In this document: piece after piece, positions 43,504 to 51,709 of the stretch | How positions within the stretch are numbered: the first letter of the stretch is position 1 | Layout: each line of letters starts with the position of its first letter | From: Oscillospiraceae bacterium | GTDB lineage: Bacteria > Bacillota > Clostridia > Oscillospirales > Ruminococcaceae | Length of the DNA: 64,000 nt | Assembly: GCA_021201135.1 (NCBI GenBank) | Contig: JAJQGT010000006.1 | Coordinates: 409,254 to 473,253 of the forward strand | Direction of reading: 5' to 3' | Notes under the pieces: generated by a model | Told to the model about the DNA's origin: nothing | What the model saw: the letters and a program-made list of their open reading frames with translations, nothing else | Databases searched by the model: none | Position numbers and translations under genes: made by a program

Positions 43504-43532
43504 ATTATAATACATTATCGCCCGATTTGCAA
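43504..43532 (-). promoter_or_regulatory. promoter of holA-rnmV(-MBOAT-DHHW)
   Basis: TTGCAA, 17 bp, TATAAT on the reverse strand. Its -35 box is 1 bp from the -35 box of the opposite promoter. Confidence 0.7.
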
Positions 43533-43533
43533 G

Positions 43534-43562
43534 TTGACTTTATCGCAAAAGCGGATTATAAT
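43534..43562 (+). promoter_or_regulatory. promoter of the lipoprotein gene at 43605
   Basis: TTGACT, 17 bp, TATAAT, back to back with the holA promoter, so the two may compete for polymerase. Confidence 0.7.
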
Positions 43563-43604
43563 AGTACATAGCGCAATTTTTTATAGCAAGGATTTGAAAA
43601 CACG

Positions 43605-44609
43605 ATGAAAATTAAAAATATACTTATCATGATTACTGCAATGGTTCTCGGGCTGTCGCTCTGCGGGTGCTCGATGACAAGCGACATAAGCACAGACGCA
43701 AATATGGACTTTGACCAATACGGCGAGGGCTATCCACAGATTGCCGAGGGCGACGACGCTTACTACTATGCTGACGGTGAAAATATCTTTGCCTACTACA
43801 CCGACACGGAAGAAACGGCAGTCTATTGCGAAGGCTTCGGGAGCATAGACTATCTCGGCTACTATGACGGCGGAGTTTATGCCGTCAGCGACAACACGCT
43901 TTATTCCGTCTCTGAAAACATCAAAGTGAAGCAGTTTGAGATTTCCGAAGTTGGGAATCTCAGCGGCAAGCAATACGTCATGCACTCGGGTTGGCTTATA
44001 GTCTGCGGAATTTCGGACGATGCAACCGGAGAAGTTCTGACATATTCTCTTGAATCGGGAGAATGCGAGACGATCTATGAGCTTGCGGAGGCTGACTACG
44101 TCAGACTCTGCCCTTATTCGGACGTTTTGTATATACTATCCGGCAATTCAGGAATTACCGAGCTTTGCGGATATGATTTGGAGTCTTCGGAGACGAGCGT
44201 ACTCTACAGCTCCGGAGATTGCGTTTTCACTGACCCGTTCTTCAGGGCGACCGTTGAGGCGGCTTATATAAGCGAAGGCGGAGCGATATATGCTTATGAC
44301 GTAACGACCGGCGAGATTGCGATATCGTTTGATTTCAATGCGGACGATACGACGGCTTACGAAATCGGCGGAATTGCCGAGTATTACGTCTTTGCAGGCT
44401 ACGGCGACGACAGCGGATATCACCTCTATGTCAAGGACATCTACGGAAACGACAAGATTGTCACCGACATCGCGCTTTCGAGCGAGATTGAAGCCGTTAT
44501 CTGCGGAAATGACAGTCAGAGAGTATTTGTCTGGGTAAATCCCGGTTCAAGCGACGGCTCGGTTATAGCTGTGAACTTCCTTAACGGCGACTTCCAGACT
44601 CTGTGGTAA
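43605..44609 (+). CDS. lipoprotein, probable beta-propeller
   Basis: 334 aa, no family assigned with certainty. MKIKNILIMITAMVLGLSL runs into lipobox LCGCS. The mature protein is acidic and rich in Tyr, Gly and Asp, with repeated short blade-like units (EGDDAYYYADGENIFAYYT, YLGYYDGGVYAVSDNTLYS, AYISEGGAIYAYDVTTG), suggesting a surface-exposed beta-propeller of the kind often annotated DUF5050. The ribosome site AAGGA precedes the ATG. Its own promoter faces holA. Confidence 0.75.
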   Translation: MKIKNILIMITAMVLGLSLCGCSMTSDISTDANMDFDQYGEGYPQIAEGDDAYYYADGENIFAYYTDTEETAVYCEGFGSIDYLGYYDGGVYAVSDNTLYSVSENIKVKQFEISEVGNLSGKQYVMHSGWLIVCGISDDATGEVLTYSLESGECETIYELAEADYVRLCPYSDVLYILSGNSGITELCGYDLESSETSVLYSSGDCVFTDPFFRATVEAAYISEGGAIYAYDVTTGEIAISFDFNADDTTAYEIGGIAEYYVFAGYGDDSGYHLYVKDIYGNDKIVTDIALSSEIEAVICGNDSQRVFVWVNPGSSDGSVIAVNFLNGDFQTLW

Positions 44610-44639
44610 CCGCGCCGGCGGGAAATGTTGAAATATCCC

Positions 44640-44668
44640 TTGAAATAAAGGCGAAGATATGATACAAT
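44640..44668 (+). promoter_or_regulatory. promoter of prfB
   Basis: TTGAAA, 17 bp, TACAAT. Confidence 0.7.
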
Positions 44669-44709
44669 AACGCACGGACAAATTATATTAAAATACCACG
44701 GAGGAAAAT

Positions 44710-45828
44710 ATGCTTTTGATAGATGAACTCAGCCGCAGGCTGAATGAATACCGCCCGAAATTAGATGAGCTCCACAAGGCTCTCAACATCGAGGCGGCAA
44801 AGGAAGAAATTGAACAATTACACAACAAGGCGGCAGAGCCCGGCTTCTGGGACGACATGGAAAAGTCACAGAAGATTCTGCAGAGGACCAAGTCTCTTGA
44901 GAATGCAGTTGAAAACGACCGCAAGCTCTTCTCTCAGGCGGACGACATCGAGACCATGATTGAGATGTACACCGAGGACGGCGACGAGGAGCTTCTTACG
45001 GAAATCGAATCGGAGCTTGACGAGTTTGAGAGTAAGATTGATCAGCTGACGCTCTCTACTCTTCTCACGGGTGAATATGACCACTCGAACGCAATTCTCA
45101 ATTTCCACGCCGGAGCCGGAGGAACCGAGGCTCAGGACTGGACGGAAATGCTCTTAAGAATGTACACCCGTTGGGGCGAGGCTCACGGATATAAAGTGTC
45201 GGTTCTCGACGTACTTGATGGCACCGACGCGGGAATCAAGAGTGCTTCGGTTATCATCGAGGGTGAAAACGCTTATGGATACCTCAAGAGCGAGGCGGGA
45301 GTTCATAGACTTGTCAGAATCTCGCCGTTTGATGCGGCGGGAGCCCGGCACACGTCCTTCTCGGCGGTCGAGGTCATGCCGGAAATCAACGACGACATGA
45401 GTGTTGAAATCAGACCCGAGGACATCAAGATGGACGTCTTCCGCTCGAGTGGTGCCGGCGGACAGCACATCAACAAGACGAGCTCGGCAGTCAGACTGAC
45501 GCACATCCCGACAGGAATCGTAACATCCTGCCAGACCCAGAGAAGTCAAGTCCAGAACCGCGACTACGCCATGAAGATGCTCGTTGCGAAGCTGGTTGAA
45601 ATCAAAGAGCGCGAACACCTCGCCAAAATCGAGGACATCAAGGGCGTCCAGAAGGAAATCGCCTGGGGCTCGCAGATTCGCTCCTACGTCTTCATGCCCT
45701 ACACCCTCGTCAAAGACCACCGCACCGGCTACGAAAACGGCAACGTTCAGGCAGTCATGGACGGAGAGCTTGATGGGTTCATAAACGCTTATCTTAAAGC
45801 TCTTTCGAGCGGGACGCTTGAAAAATAA
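44710..45828 (+). CDS. prfB: peptide chain release factor 2, no frameshift
   Basis: 372 aa in one continuous frame. The GGQ peptidyl-hydrolysis motif (SGAGGQHINKTSSAVRL) and the SPF recognition tripeptide (VRISPFDAAGARHTSF) identify RF2, which reads UGA and UAA. Most bacterial prfB genes need a +1 frameshift near codon 26 at CTT TGA C; here codons 24-30 read HKALNIE with no in-frame stop, so the autoregulatory frameshift is absent. GGAGG lies just before the ATG. Own promoter and terminator. Confidence 0.97.
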   Translation: MLLIDELSRRLNEYRPKLDELHKALNIEAAKEEIEQLHNKAAEPGFWDDMEKSQKILQRTKSLENAVENDRKLFSQADDIETMIEMYTEDGDEELLTEIESELDEFESKIDQLTLSTLLTGEYDHSNAILNFHAGAGGTEAQDWTEMLLRMYTRWGEAHGYKVSVLDVLDGTDAGIKSASVIIEGENAYGYLKSEAGVHRLVRISPFDAAGARHTSFSAVEVMPEINDDMSVEIRPEDIKMDVFRSSGAGGQHINKTSSAVRLTHIPTGIVTSCQTQRSQVQNRDYAMKMLVAKLVEIKEREHLAKIEDIKGVQKEIAWGSQIRSYVFMPYTLVKDHRTGYENGNVQAVMDGELDGFINAYLKALSSGTLEK

Positions 45829-45839
45829 TTCGGACATAA

Positions 45840-45877
45840 TAAAAGCACGGCAGAGTTTCGGCTCTCCGTGCTTTTTT
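45840..45877 (+). terminator. bidirectional terminator between prfB and the serine hydrolase gene
   Basis: AGCACGG...AGAG / CTCT...CCGTGCT with TTTCGG loop, followed by TTTTTT on the right and preceded by AAAA on the left. Confidence 0.85.
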
Positions 45878-45887
45878 ATTGCTTGTA

Positions 45888-47066
45888 TTACAGATCCAAA
45901 TCGCTTCTGACAGCGTTGATGAGCTTTCTTGTCATGCCGCAGGTGCCGCAGTCGACTCTTTGCATGCCGATGAGGATCGTGAGACCGCTTTCGGGGCTGT
46001 TTGAGAAGTAGGGTCCGAGCCAGCCGTCCCAGCCGTACTCGCCTTTTTCGGCGAAGATGAGGGTCTGACCGGAGTCGACGCAGTTGCGCATGAGGTTGCC
46101 GTAGCTGTAACCTCTGAGCCCGCCCCAGTGCTCGCTTAAATCCTTCTGTTGCCAAGGCATGAGGCTTGCGGACGTCATGTATTTAACGGCGGCTTTTGAG
46201 AGGATTCTCTTGCCGTTGTATTCACCGCCGTTCTGGAGCATGGTGGCGAACTTGGCATAATCGTCGAGCGTCGAGACGAGTCCAGCTCCGCCCGATTCGA
46301 ACTCAGGCGGCTTTACCATCGAGTATCTGATGCCAAGGTGGTTGCGGTCCTTGTCCTCTTCCTCGATGCACCACTTTTCGTAGTTGGTGCGGTATATCTT
46401 CGAGAGTCTCGGCTGTTTCTCCGGCGGGACCCAGAAGCCGGTGTCAACCATGCCGAGGGGATCAAAAATCTCTTTTTGGAGGAATTCGCCGAATTTCATG
46501 CCGGAAATAAGCTCGACTACGGCGCCCAAGATATCCGCAGAAGAACCGTACATGAACTTCTCGCCGGGGTCAAAGCTCAAATCGCACTCGGCGATTCTCT
46601 TGGCAAATTCCATAGTCGTCATCGGGTTGTCGCCGGCGATGCGCTGACCGAGCTCCCAGAAGACCTCCGAGACCTGCTGCTCGGCGATGCCCTCTCCGGG
46701 ATAAGGGATTCCGGAGGTCATGTTTAGTAAATCTTTAACCATAATCTCGTTCTGAGTCTTTACGCGCTTGCCGTCCTTATAGGTATAGGTCGGCTTGAAG
46801 CCCGGGAAGAACCAGCAAAGGCAGTTCGAGATGTCAAGGAGTCCCCTGTCCATGAGAATCATGACTGCGGCGGCGGTTATCGGCTTGCTCATTGAGTAGA
46901 GGCGCATTATTGTGTCCCTCGAAAAAGGCACCTTGTTTTCCATGTCTCTGTAGCCGAAATCCTCGTAGATAAGCTCCTTGCCATTTTGCAGTACGAGCAT
47001 ATTCACGCCGGCGGTGAAGCGGTTATCTACGCATTCCTGCCGCATTATTTCTTTATAATTATTCAT
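45888..47066 (-). CDS. serine beta-lactamase-like hydrolase (class C / EstB type)
   Basis: 392 aa. LYSMSKPITAAAVMIL carries the Ser-X-X-Lys nucleophile motif near residue 58; a Tyr motif (YSYGNLM or the earlier YGSSADILGAVV) and a late Gly-rich segment follow, as in penicillin-binding-type hydrolases. No signal peptide, so a cytosolic esterase or peptidase is more likely than antibiotic resistance. Own promoter (TTGACA-17-TATAAT) and GGGAGG ribosome site. Confidence 0.88.
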   Translation of the reverse strand: MNNYKEIMRQECVDNRFTAGVNMLVLQNGKELIYEDFGYRDMENKVPFSRDTIMRLYSMSKPITAAAVMILMDRGLLDISNCLCWFFPGFKPTYTYKDGKRVKTQNEIMVKDLLNMTSGIPYPGEGIAEQQVSEVFWELGQRIAGDNPMTTMEFAKRIAECDLSFDPGEKFMYGSSADILGAVVELISGMKFGEFLQKEIFDPLGMVDTGFWVPPEKQPRLSKIYRTNYEKWCIEEEDKDRNHLGIRYSMVKPPEFESGGAGLVSTLDDYAKFATMLQNGGEYNGKRILSKAAVKYMTSASLMPWQQKDLSEHWGGLRGYSYGNLMRNCVDSGQTLIFAEKGEYGWDGWLGPYFSNSPESGLTILIGMQRVDCGTCGMTRKLINAVRSDLDL

Positions 47067-47100
47067 TCTTTGACCTCCCGGAAGTATTTAAGCTGTTTCA

Positions 47101-47129
47101 ATTATATACCCGTGGGAGGTTGATGTCAA
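47101..47129 (-). promoter_or_regulatory. promoter of the serine hydrolase gene
   Basis: TTGACA, 17 bp, TATAAT, full consensus. Confidence 0.8.
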
Positions 47130-47148
47130 CGAAATTCTCTTAAAATAC

Positions 47149-47177
47149 TTGAACTTGGGGAGAATTTAGAGTACAAT
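47149..47177 (+). promoter_or_regulatory. promoter of rnhA
   Basis: TTGAAC, 17 bp, TACAAT, divergent from the promoter at 47101-47129. Confidence 0.65.
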
Positions 47178-47203
47178 AGCTCTTGTGAAATGGCGGTGAC
47201 AAT

Positions 47204-47659
47204 TTGAAAACTGTTAAGATATACACCGACGGAGCTTGCTCGGGGAATCCGGGAGCCGGCGGTTGGGGCGCGATACTCGACTACAAAGGAATAAAAAAAG
47301 AGATGAGCGGTGCGGAGGAATCCACGACCAACAACCGCATGGAGCTTTCGGCGGCGGTCTATGCCTTGGAAGCACTGAATGAGCCGTGCAAGGTCATTCT
47401 CACGACCGATTCGCAGTATCTCGTGAACGGCATGACAAAGGGCTGGGCGAAATCATGGAAGAAGAACGGCTGGATTAAATCCGATAAAAAGCCCGCTCTC
47501 AATTCCGACCTTTGGGAGAGGCTTCTTGAACTCGACGGGATTCATGATATAAAATTCGTCTGGGTGAAGGGACATGCAGGGCACCCGGAAAATGAACGGT
47601 GCGACCGTCTGGCGGTCGGAGCATACACCAAGCTGAAAGAAGGGCTCAGGAATGGATAA
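47204..47659 (+). CDS. rnhA: ribonuclease HI
   Basis: 151 aa from TTG with GGCGGTGA upstream. The DEDD active site is present: Asp in [13 protein letters not shown], Glu in [10 protein letters not shown], Asp in [11 protein letters not shown] and Asp in NERCDRLAV. It cuts RNA in RNA-DNA hybrids such as Okazaki primers and R-loops. It overlaps the cysteine desulfurase gene by 8 bp. Confidence 0.96.
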   Translation: MKTVKIYTDGACSGNPGAGGWGAILDYKGIKKEMSGAEESTTNNRMELSAAVYALEALNEPCKVILTTDSQYLVNGMTKGWAKSWKKNGWIKSDKKPALNSDLWERLLELDGIHDIKFVWVKGHAGHPENERCDRLAVGAYTKLKEGLRNG

Positions 47660-48818
47660 GCAATATATCTATGCCGACAACGCCGCAACAACGAGAGTTT
47701 CGGACAGCGTTATGAATGCGATGATGCCATGGTTTCAGGAGAACTTTGCGAATCCGTCGGGGCTCTACTCCCCCGCTACCGCTTCCGCAAAAGCCATAAG
47801 GCAGGCAAGAGCGGATATTGCGAAGTGCTTGGGTGCTGAGCCGGACGAGGTGTTCTTCACCTCATGCGGAACCGAGGCGGACAACTGGGCGATCAAGTCG
47901 GCGGTTGAGCTGACGGGCAAGAAGAGAATTATTACTTCGAAGCTTGAGCACCATGCTGTTCTCAAGACATGCGAATATCTGAAAGCCAAGGGGTGTGAGG
48001 TTACCTATCTCCCCTGCCCTGAGAACGGCATTATCGAGCCTGAGGATTTAAGAAAAGCTATCGGAAATGACGTCGCCGTTGTCAGCATCATGCTTGCGAA
48101 CAACGAAATCGGGACGATTCAGAGGGTTTCGGAAATGGCGGAAATCTGCCACGAATACGGCGTCCTCATACATACCGACGCCGTGCAAGCTGTCGGGAAT
48201 ATGCCCGTTGATTTCAAGGCTCTGGGCGTGGACATGCTCTCCCTTTCGGGACACAAGATTCATGCTCCCAAGGGCATCGGGGCTCTTCTGGTCAGAAAAG
48301 GCATCAATCTGCCGTCGTTTATTCACGGCGGCAAGCAGGAGGTCGGCAAGCGTGCCGGGACGGAAAATGTCCCCTACATAATGGGACTTCGGCAGGCGAT
48401 TGCGGATGCGACTACGGATATAGAGAAGCGTTCGGAGTATGTTTTATCCCTCAGAGAAAGGCTCATCGACGGGCTTCTTAAAATTGAGAAGACGAGGCTC
48501 AACGGCGACAGAGGCTGTCGGCTTCCCGGAAATGCGAATATCTCGTTCTATGGGATTGAGGGTGAGAGCCTTGCACTGCTTCTTGACATGAAGGGTATCT
48601 GCGTATCGTCAGGGTCAGCCTGCACCACAGGCGACGCCGAGCCGTCGCATGTTCTCAAGGCTATCGGTCTGACGGACGAATGGGCGAAAGGTGCGCTCAG
48701 GATTACGCTGTCGGAAGACAATACCACAGAAGATGTCGACTATATTATTGAGATGATTACTGAGATAGTGAAGAAGCTGAGAGCTTCGAGCACGCTTTGG
48801 AAGAAAACAGCCCTGTAA
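47652..48818 (+). CDS. cysteine desulfurase (NifS/IscS family), first copy
   Basis: 388 aa, PLP enzyme. [12 protein letters not shown] at the N-terminus, PLP lysine in [16 protein letters not shown] and active Cys in [16 protein letters not shown], 1 residue after the usual SSGSAC. The partner scaffold gene (iscU) is not next to it. It takes sulfur from cysteine for Fe-S or tRNA modification. Its coupling to rnhA by overlap is probably only transcriptional. The other copy, at 53015, is paired with thiI. Confidence 0.9.
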   Translation: MDKQYIYADNAATTRVSDSVMNAMMPWFQENFANPSGLYSPATASAKAIRQARADIAKCLGAEPDEVFFTSCGTEADNWAIKSAVELTGKKRIITSKLEHHAVLKTCEYLKAKGCEVTYLPCPENGIIEPEDLRKAIGNDVAVVSIMLANNEIGTIQRVSEMAEICHEYGVLIHTDAVQAVGNMPVDFKALGVDMLSLSGHKIHAPKGIGALLVRKGINLPSFIHGGKQEVGKRAGTENVPYIMGLRQAIADATTDIEKRSEYVLSLRERLIDGLLKIEKTRLNGDRGCRLPGNANISFYGIEGESLALLLDMKGICVSSGSACTTGDAEPSHVLKAIGLTDEWAKGALRITLSEDNTTEDVDYIIEMITEIVKKLRASSTLWKKTAL

Positions 48819-48822
48819 CTTT

Positions 48823-48856
48823 AAAAGCCCCTGCATTTTCATGCAAGGGCTTTTTG
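48823..48856 (+). terminator. bidirectional terminator between desulfurase and ABC exporter genes
   Basis: AAGCCC.TGCA / TGCA.GGGCTT with TTTTCA loop, followed by TTTTT; A-rich on the left side. Confidence 0.8.
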
Positions 48857-48872
48857 CTACCGAATTATCATT

Positions 48873-50588
48873 TTATGTATTTGAAAGAGTATACAAAGAG
48901 TAAAACAGTCCGTTTTCCTGCATGAGGGAGTTGAAATCGCCCTGCTCCTCGATTTTGCCTTCCCTTAAGACAAAGATTTCGTCGTATAACTTCAATATGC
49001 TTTCTTCGAGACGGTGAGTGACGGTCACACTGGTGACATCACTAAGATTAAGTATAGATTCATTGACGCTCTTGGCGGTTTCGGCGTCGAGAGCGGCGGT
49101 GGCTTCGTCGACGAGAAGAACCGGAGTGCCCTTGAGAAGGCATCTTGCAATCGAGATTCTCTGGCGTTCACCACCGGAGAGACCGTTGCCGTTTTCGCCA
49201 CAGATGTAGTCATAGCCCTTCTCGGAAATCAGCTTGTCAAGACCAGCACGCTCGGCGGCTGTTCTGACTTCCGTTTCGGGGAAATCACCAAACATGGTGA
49301 TATTGTTCTTGATAGTGTCGTTGAAGCAGAAAACGTCCTGACCGATAAGGCTCATGACATCATAGAGGCTGTCGGCGTTGACATCTCTGAGCTCATGACC
49401 ATCAATGGTGATTGAACCACTATAATTTGAATTTGCGCCCATCAGGAGATTAAGAAGCGTTGACTTGCCGCTTCCCGACATTCCGACAATGGCATATCTG
49501 CCACCTTTTTTGAGATTCAAGTTGATGCCGTTGAGAATCGTGTCCTCACCATAGCCGAATGTGACATCTTTAAGAGCGATTTCGTTTTTGAGGTCTGCAT
49601 CTATCTTCAAGCCGTCATTGCGAACATTTTCTTCGGCGACCTCGGACATCTTGACAACCAGAGCCTTAGCGGATTTGATTCCGGCGAAGAGCTGAGGGAG
49701 CTCACGAATCGGGCTGACGAGGTAGTTTGCACCGTTTGCGAATATGAGAACCGTACCGACGGTGATGTTTCCTCTGAGCGCCAGAAAAGTTGCAACTGCA
49801 AAAAGTCCCAACTGCATGAAGAGCGATGCAGCGACTGAGGAGACATACATAAGTCTTTGATACCAGCGGCGGGAGAATTTCTTATCTTCAAGCTGTTCGT
49901 TCTCGCTCGAAAAGACGGTTTTCACTCTCGATTCAGCCTTGAAGCTCTTGATTACCGAGAAGCCTCTGAGTAAATCCTGAAGGGAGCCGACGAACTTCTC
50001 GTTCTGCTCACTGACGGCTTTTTCGTTTTCAGCCATCTTCCCTCCCATCGAGATTGCGACTACCAACGGCAGTATGCAAAGAACAATAGAAACCACCGTC
50101 AGAACAGGGCTATAGTACATCAGTAGGCAAAGCGTTGCGACAAAGAGAAACAGGTCAAAGACGACATCGAAGATGTTGGCAAGATATTTGTCCTCGATTG
50201 CGGTTACATCGTTTGTGAGAACCGAGAGGTATCTGCCGGTGTTTTCTTTTGAAAATGCCGAAATTGCTTTTGCGGTGAGCTTGCCATAGCAGAAGTTGCG
50301 ATAATTCCTGACGGCTTTCTGGATGAAACGGGCTTTCAATCTTCCCTCTAAAATACCAAGGATGAAGTAAGCTACTATTGCGACAAGAATCAGAAGCGCT
50401 ACCCTCAGAAGCTGGGCTTCGGTTCCGTCAGTGATTATGTCCAAGAGCTGTCCTATAAGTACGGTTATTGAGAGATATGCGGCAGTCAGAAATGGCGTTA
50501 TCAGCAGAACTGCGACGAATAGTAGTTTGTTTCCCTTGTAGAATGAGCGAAAGTAGTCTTTGCTCTTTGGGGCTGTTTTATTTTTCAT
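48873..50588 (-). CDS. single ABC exporter, possibly metal or siderophore related
   Basis: 571 aa: six-helix membrane domain, then Walker A GMSGSGKSTLL, signature LSGGERQRISIARCL, Walker B VLLVDEATAALD, switch His VTHRLEES. A homodimer is likely since no partner gene lies adjacent. The GGGAGG ribosome site precedes the ATG. The promoter region has a perfect palindrome that may be a repressor site. Substrate unknown; a DtxR-type site, if real, would suggest a metal- or siderophore-linked role. Confidence 0.88.
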   Translation of the reverse strand: MKNKTAPKSKDYFRSFYKGNKLLFVAVLLITPFLTAAYLSITVLIGQLLDIITDGTEAQLLRVALLILVAIVAYFILGILEGRLKARFIQKAVRNYRNFCYGKLTAKAISAFSKENTGRYLSVLTNDVTAIEDKYLANIFDVVFDLFLFVATLCLLMYYSPVLTVVSIVLCILPLVVAISMGGKMAENEKAVSEQNEKFVGSLQDLLRGFSVIKSFKAESRVKTVFSSENEQLEDKKFSRRWYQRLMYVSSVAASLFMQLGLFAVATFLALRGNITVGTVLIFANGANYLVSPIRELPQLFAGIKSAKALVVKMSEVAEENVRNDGLKIDADLKNEIALKDVTFGYGEDTILNGINLNLKKGGRYAIVGMSGSGKSTLLNLLMGANSNYSGSITIDGHELRDVNADSLYDVMSLIGQDVFCFNDTIKNNITMFGDFPETEVRTAAERAGLDKLISEKGYDYICGENGNGLSGGERQRISIARCLLKGTPVLLVDEATAALDAETAKSVNESILNLSDVTSVTVTHRLEESILKLYDEIFVLREGKIEEQGDFNSLMQENGLFYSLYTLSNT

Positions 50589-50608
50589 GATAATTCCTCC
50601 CGAGATTC

Positions 50609-50626
50609 AGTTAGCATTTGCTAACT
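50609..50626 (-). promoter_or_regulatory. palindromic operator at the ABC exporter promoter
   Basis: AGTTAGC-ATTT-GCTAACT, perfect 7-bp arms, lying across the predicted transcription start (TATAAT at 50630-50635). The half-site TTAGC resembles DtxR/IdeR- and MarR-type boxes in Gram-positives. Which regulator binds is not known. Confidence 0.55.
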
Positions 50627-50629
50627 ATG

Positions 50630-50658
50630 ATTATACACTATGTCTGTTTCGATGTCAA
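50630..50658 (-). promoter_or_regulatory. promoter of the ABC exporter gene
   Basis: TTGACA, 17 bp, TATAAT, full consensus, overlapped on its downstream side by a palindromic site. Confidence 0.8.
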
Positions 50659-50666
50659 TAGGTGTT

Positions 50667-51545
50667 TTAAATATTTTCAAGGTACGGCTTTTTGCGGTTG
50701 CAGATGGCACAGTACACGGCACTGTTGCGAAGCAAAATCCATCTGGCTAAGTAAAGAAACGGCACGAGACCGCAATAATCATTCAAAGAATAAGCCCGAA
50801 TGGTTTTTGATTCGTACCCAATGTTCATTGCACCTAACAGTCCGGCGGATTCGAGGTCAGAAAGAATTTCTTCGGCTTCGTCCTGAGAAATCCCTACTCC
50901 ATGCGAAACGGTTGAAGCGTGGATATAGTTGTCACCAGCGGAATCACCCGAAGCGAGCCAGAGAACCACTTTCATAGCATTCTTTCTGCCGAGTGCCGCA
51001 AAAAGCTTGGTGTATTCCTCCTCAGTGGCAAGATTATGCTTGTAACCGCACTCAGGCTCCGGCAGAATCAAGGTCATCGGGCAATCCTCTGCGAAGATGG
51101 AAAGCATGATGCCGCTATCGTCCGCAACAACTGTGCGGAGCCATGAAATATCGTCGCCGAAGCCCACATTGGCATAGGCTGACGGACGAATCTGGAAGAC
51201 GGTTTTGTCGGCATCGTCTATAAAGTTTGCTATCGGTTCAAGTCCCGAAAACATTGCCAGAGAAAGCGAAAACAGCTCGTAAAGCCTCTTGTCGCCCGGG
51301 ATGCTTGAAAGATAATCCTTTATAGTATCTGACATTGGTTTTGAGTCGTGGGCACTTCTGCCGAAGAGCTCATCGATGGTGACGCCGAGCTTGTCTGCCA
51401 GAATCGGCAGGAGCATGACGTCGGGCGTGCCGCCGTTCTCCCACTTGCTCACAGCCTGTGCCGAAACGCCGACAGCGTCGCCGAGCTGTTCCTGAGTGAG
51501 TCCCCTGTTTCGCCTTAAATCCGAAATCCTTTCGCCTATTGTCAT
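50667..51545 (-). CDS. XRE-family transcriptional regulator
   Basis: 292 aa from ATG at 51545 (AAAGGCGG upstream). A Cro/C1-type helix-turn-helix occupies the first 65 residues (ISDLRRNRGLTQEQLGDAVG, QAVSKWENGGTPDVMLLPIL). The rest is a ligand- or oligomer-type domain of unknown class, ending in FLYLARWILLRNSAVYCAIC with a helical Cys-containing tail. A palindrome near its promoter may be its own operator. The ABC exporter gene is downstream but has a separate promoter. Confidence 0.88.
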   Translation of the reverse strand: MTIGERISDLRRNRGLTQEQLGDAVGVSAQAVSKWENGGTPDVMLLPILADKLGVTIDELFGRSAHDSKPMSDTIKDYLSSIPGDKRLYELFSLSLAMFSGLEPIANFIDDADKTVFQIRPSAYANVGFGDDISWLRTVVADDSGIMLSIFAEDCPMTLILPEPECGYKHNLATEEEYTKLFAALGRKNAMKVVLWLASGDSAGDNYIHASTVSHGVGISQDEAEEILSDLESAGLLGAMNIGYESKTIRAYSLNDYCGLVPFLYLARWILLRNSAVYCAICNRKKPYLENI

Positions 51546-51562
51546 GATTGTAGCCGCCTTTC

Positions 51563-51581
51563 TGCGCAATGCTATTGCGCA
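51563..51581 (-). promoter_or_regulatory. palindrome in the XRE leader, candidate autoregulatory operator
   Basis: TGCGCAAT-GCT-ATTGCGCA, perfect 8-bp arms. It lies just downstream of the predicted transcription start (near 51595), where a bound repressor would block initiation or elongation. Confidence 0.55.
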
Positions 51582-51601
51582 TGTTATCTCGAGATGGTTG
51601 T

Positions 51602-51630
51602 ATTATATCACAATCGTTGGTTGAGCGCAA
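51602..51630 (-). promoter_or_regulatory. promoter of the XRE regulator gene
   Basis: TTGCGC, 17 bp, TATAAT; weak -35 box, consensus -10 box. Confidence 0.55.
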
Positions 51631-51679
51631 CGGAGTTGATTTTGCGTTAATTCAACTGTCGGTTGTACTCATGCAAACA

Positions 51680-51706
51680 AAAGTCCCCGCCACTTGGCAG
51701 GGATTT
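51680..51706 (-). terminator. terminator after hemW
   Basis: AAGTCCCCGCC / GGCAGGGATTT, near-perfect stem with a short loop, flanked by TTTTG on the reverse strand. Confidence 0.7.
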
Positions 51707-51709
51707 CAT

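Noticed and set aside
45154-46155. 333-codon minus-strand frame across prfB and the serine hydrolase
   Set aside because: It covers both an antisense stretch of RF2 and an alternate frame of a real gene; Arg/Leu/His-rich as shadows are.
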